Assembly: GCA_002686445.1 (NCBI GenBank)
Contig: NZCO01000004.1
Coordinates: 5,210-18,044, forward strand
DNA: 12,835 nt
From: a bacterium
GTDB taxonomy: Bacteria > Patescibacteriota > Andersenbacteria > UBA10190
Reading direction: 5' to 3'
Positions 11,363 to 12,835 of this stretch are shown piece after piece. Under the pieces are notes generated by a model. The model was not told the origin of the DNA. It was given only the letters and a program-made list of their open reading frames with translations, and did not search any database. The position numbers were made by a program, and so were the translations under genes. The stretch's first letter is position 1; every line of letters begins with the position of its first letter.

Positions 11363-12147
11363 ATCCAGCGTGCTGTTGCGAGCAGAATGAGTAAAGCGAA
11401 GCTACCTAATGCAGCATACTCGACTACGTGCTCGCGTCGCAATTCGCCCTCGAGGCTTCGGCTGAGCAAGTGGAACAATACATAGTAGACAATTACGATG
11501 ACGCCAGCCTGAATTAAGAAGTGAATGGGTAGGAATTGCAGGGTCCAGGCGAGCTGCGTGAGGACTAATCCTAAGGCAACGGCGAGTAACATCGCGTGTG
11601 ACAGCGAGGCCGCTACGCGGCGCAGTGCCTGGACGCTTACTAACCAAGAAACGATGAAGACCAGAATCAGGGTGGCGAGAATTGGCAGATACAGATGGAA
11701 GCGAATGCCCAACGCTACGGCCACGTTGAGGAATAAGACAACGGTTGAGATGAGCCAGTTCCAGGTGGGATATGCCAGACGCGCCCCGTGTTTTAAGAGC
11801 AAGAAGAAGATTATGGCCGACAGGGCGAAATATAAATGGACGAGCGAAGTAAGCGGTATGAACAAGGTAAAGCCGGTCAGACCAGAGGCAGTCACTAAGG
11901 GCAGGATAGTTTGCGTCGGTTTAAAGCGGCCGCGCTCTTCGATACGCACCAATACGATGCCGTAGATCATAAGGACCAGCAGAATAGCGATAAACAGCCA
12001 GATCCACCGATGGAAGACAGTGACCAGCTCTAACAGGATAAAGAAGAGCAGCGACAGCAGCACGTAGTGGGAGGACGGGAATAACTGGACCAGCCGGCGT
12101 AGTCCAGTGCGGACCCAGAGTTTTTTCAGTGACGAATAAAAACGCAT
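11359..12147 (-). CDS. polytopic membrane protein of unknown function (about 8 TM)
   Basis: The 262-aa protein is almost entirely hydrophobic, with about eight predicted membrane helices and short loops. A basic N-terminus (MRFYSSLKKLWVRTGLRRL) points to a cytoplasmic start. A charged cytoplasmic-type loop, RIEERGRFKP (about 68-77), follows the second helix pair, and another, SRSLEGELRREHVVEY, precedes the last helix. I recognise no catalytic motif or named family. It is the first gene of the operon with the HtrA-like pseudoprotease, DivIC/FtsB-like and SurA-N-like genes, so an envelope function is likely by context only. The start is supported by a promoter-like TTGCAT-N16-TAACGT whose -10 lies 7 nt before the ATG; no Shine-Dalgarno sequence is present. 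Confidence 0.7.
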   Translation of the reverse strand: MRFYSSLKKLWVRTGLRRLVQLFPSSHYVLLSLLFFILLELVTVFHRWIWLFIAILLVLMIYGIVLVRIEERGRFKPTQTILPLVTASGLTGFTLFIPLTSLVHLYFALSAIIFFLLLKHGARLAYPTWNWLISTVVLFLNVAVALGIRFHLYLPILATLILVFIVSWLVSVQALRRVAASLSHAMLLAVALGLVLTQLAWTLQFLPIHFLIQAGVIVIVYYVLFHLLSRSLEGELRREHVVEYAALGSFALLILLATARWI

Positions 12148-12154
12148 GCGTAAT

Positions 12155-12182
12155 ACGTTACTTAGCTAAGGCGAAAATGCAA
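12155..12182 (-). promoter_or_regulatory. promoter of the envelope operon, with spacer palindrome
   Basis: On the minus strand TTGCAT (12182-12177), a 16-nt spacer and TAACGT (12160-12155), which ends 7 nt before the ATG at 12147. Transcription would start at or beside the start codon. The spacer contains the perfect 10-bp palindrome CTTAGCTAAG (12161-12170), a possible regulator site. Confidence 0.45.
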
Positions 12183-12220
12183 GAACCACACCTCTGAGGG
12201 TCCCTGCGAGGCCGTTTTGT

Positions 12221-12835
12221 TTACTTACCGCCTAATCGACTCAAGTAATCCCCTGCCGACAGTGCAGCCGACGAGCCGTGTCCTGCAGCAACCACAATTT
12301 GAGCGTCACGGATGTCTGTGACATCACCGGCGGCAAAGAAGCCGTCGACTGACGTTTTACCGTAGCGATCAGCGACGATAGCGCCGAACTTATTGAGCTC
12401 AACCCCAAGTTCTTTCACGGGGTCCGTGTTTGGAATTGCTCCAATAGCGATAAAGACTCCCTGGACATCCAATTTCTGCTCAGTTCCCTCTTTATCCTTA
12501 TATGACAGTGACGTAACGGTGGTTTCTCCCTCTATCTTGGTCGTCGCTGCCTCATAAATGATTTCGACCTTATCGCTGTTCTCAAAATTGCTCACCAAAA
12601 TAGGATCGGCTGGTAGCGCATCCTCGATGTGCAAGAGATAGATCTTGGTCGCGATGTTCATGAGCATGATCACTGCTTCAGCGCCTGTGTTGCCACCGCC
12701 AACGACCACCACGTCTTTATCCGGGAACAGTGGTGCATCACACGTAGCACAGTACGTGACGCCTAGATTCTTGAAGTCTTTCTCGCCTGGTACTCCTAGC
12801 TCACGTGGGTGCCGACCAGCTGTGTACACCACTGT
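12221..12835 (-). CDS. trxB: thioredoxin reductase (C-terminal part, cut by window)
   Basis: The frame is open to the window edge, so the N-terminal FAD-binding part lies outside. The visible ~204 residues match low-molecular-weight thioredoxin reductase. They include GVTYCATCDAPLF with the redox-active CATC pair, the NADPH-binding VVVVGGGNTGAEA, FIAIGAIPNT, and the C-terminal FAD motif GFFAAGDVTD. The enzyme moves electrons from NADPH through FAD to thioredoxin in the cytoplasm. DAPLF replaces the more usual DGPFF or DGALF. The GTG at 12832 is internal, not a start. The gene ends 73 nt before the start of the envelope operon. A related peroxiredoxin reductase (AhpF-like) cannot be excluded without the N-terminus. 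Confidence 0.9.
   Translation of the reverse strand, partial: TVVYTAGRHPRELGVPGEKDFKNLGVTYCATCDAPLFPDKDVVVVGGGNTGAEAVIMLMNIATKIYLLHIEDALPADPILVSNFENSDKVEIIYEAATTKIEGETTVTSLSYKDKEGTEQKLDVQGVFIAIGAIPNTDPVKELGVELNKFGAIVADRYGKTSVDGFFAAGDVTDIRDAQIVVAAGHGSSAALSAGDYLSRLGGK

Overview
The window looks like ordinary chromosome from a small-genome bacterium, most likely of the Candidate Phyla Radiation (Patescibacteria). This is inferred from gene content and layout, not from a marker search. Supporting signs are tightly packed genes on one strand, a DivIC/FtsB-like septum protein ending in a WWRIFF motif, a VKOR-like protein fused to a second membrane module, a membrane-anchored SurA-N-like protein, and tRNA genes without encoded CCA. 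Most conserved genes lack a Shine-Dalgarno (SD) sequence.

Layout, left to right; almost everything is on the minus strand. 1-130: GC-rich hairpins, a leftward promoter that leaves the window, and an intrinsic terminator. 164-755: a short transcription unit with a near-consensus sigma70 promoter, coding an unknown 111-aa protein and perhaps a 45-aa one. 841-1794: the only sizeable plus-strand gene, a solitary ABC ATPase with altered catalytic motifs. 1795-1955: a convergent gap holding a perfect 15-bp inverted repeat and a 19-codon ORF with a very strong SD. 1956-4727: tRNA-Thr(CGU), prfB (release factor 2, with a programmed frameshift), ftsE and ftsX, apparently one unit. 4728-5047: a gene-free, hairpin-rich spacer. 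5048-5916: an NAD(P)H-dependent FMN reductase overlapping a short alkylguanine-DNA alkyltransferase, behind a promoter with an 11-bp inverted-repeat operator. 5918-7759: an ITPase-like house-cleaning enzyme and an HtrA protease, preceded by a terminator that ends a 68-aa orphan gene (7790-7996, own promoter). 8156-9330: promoter, tRNA-Gly(CCC) and the VKOR fusion. 9332-12182: an envelope operon with an 8-TM protein, an HtrA-like pseudoprotease, a DivIC/FtsB-like protein and a SurA-N-like protein, ended by a terminator. 12221-12835: the 3' part of a thioredoxin reductase.

Two themes link the genes. One is the cell envelope and division: FtsEX, DivIC/FtsB, an active and an apparently dead HtrA, and a SurA-like anchor. 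The other is thiol and flavin redox: VKOR-like disulfide oxidase, thioredoxin reductase and FMN reductase. No CRISPR array, phage module or transposase is visible. The points most worth checking are the tRNA-Thr/prfB junction, which should give an essentially leaderless prfB mRNA after tRNA 3' processing; several other genes with -10-like hexamers 6-8 nt before their ATG; and the small structured elements at 1825-1957 and 4728-5047.
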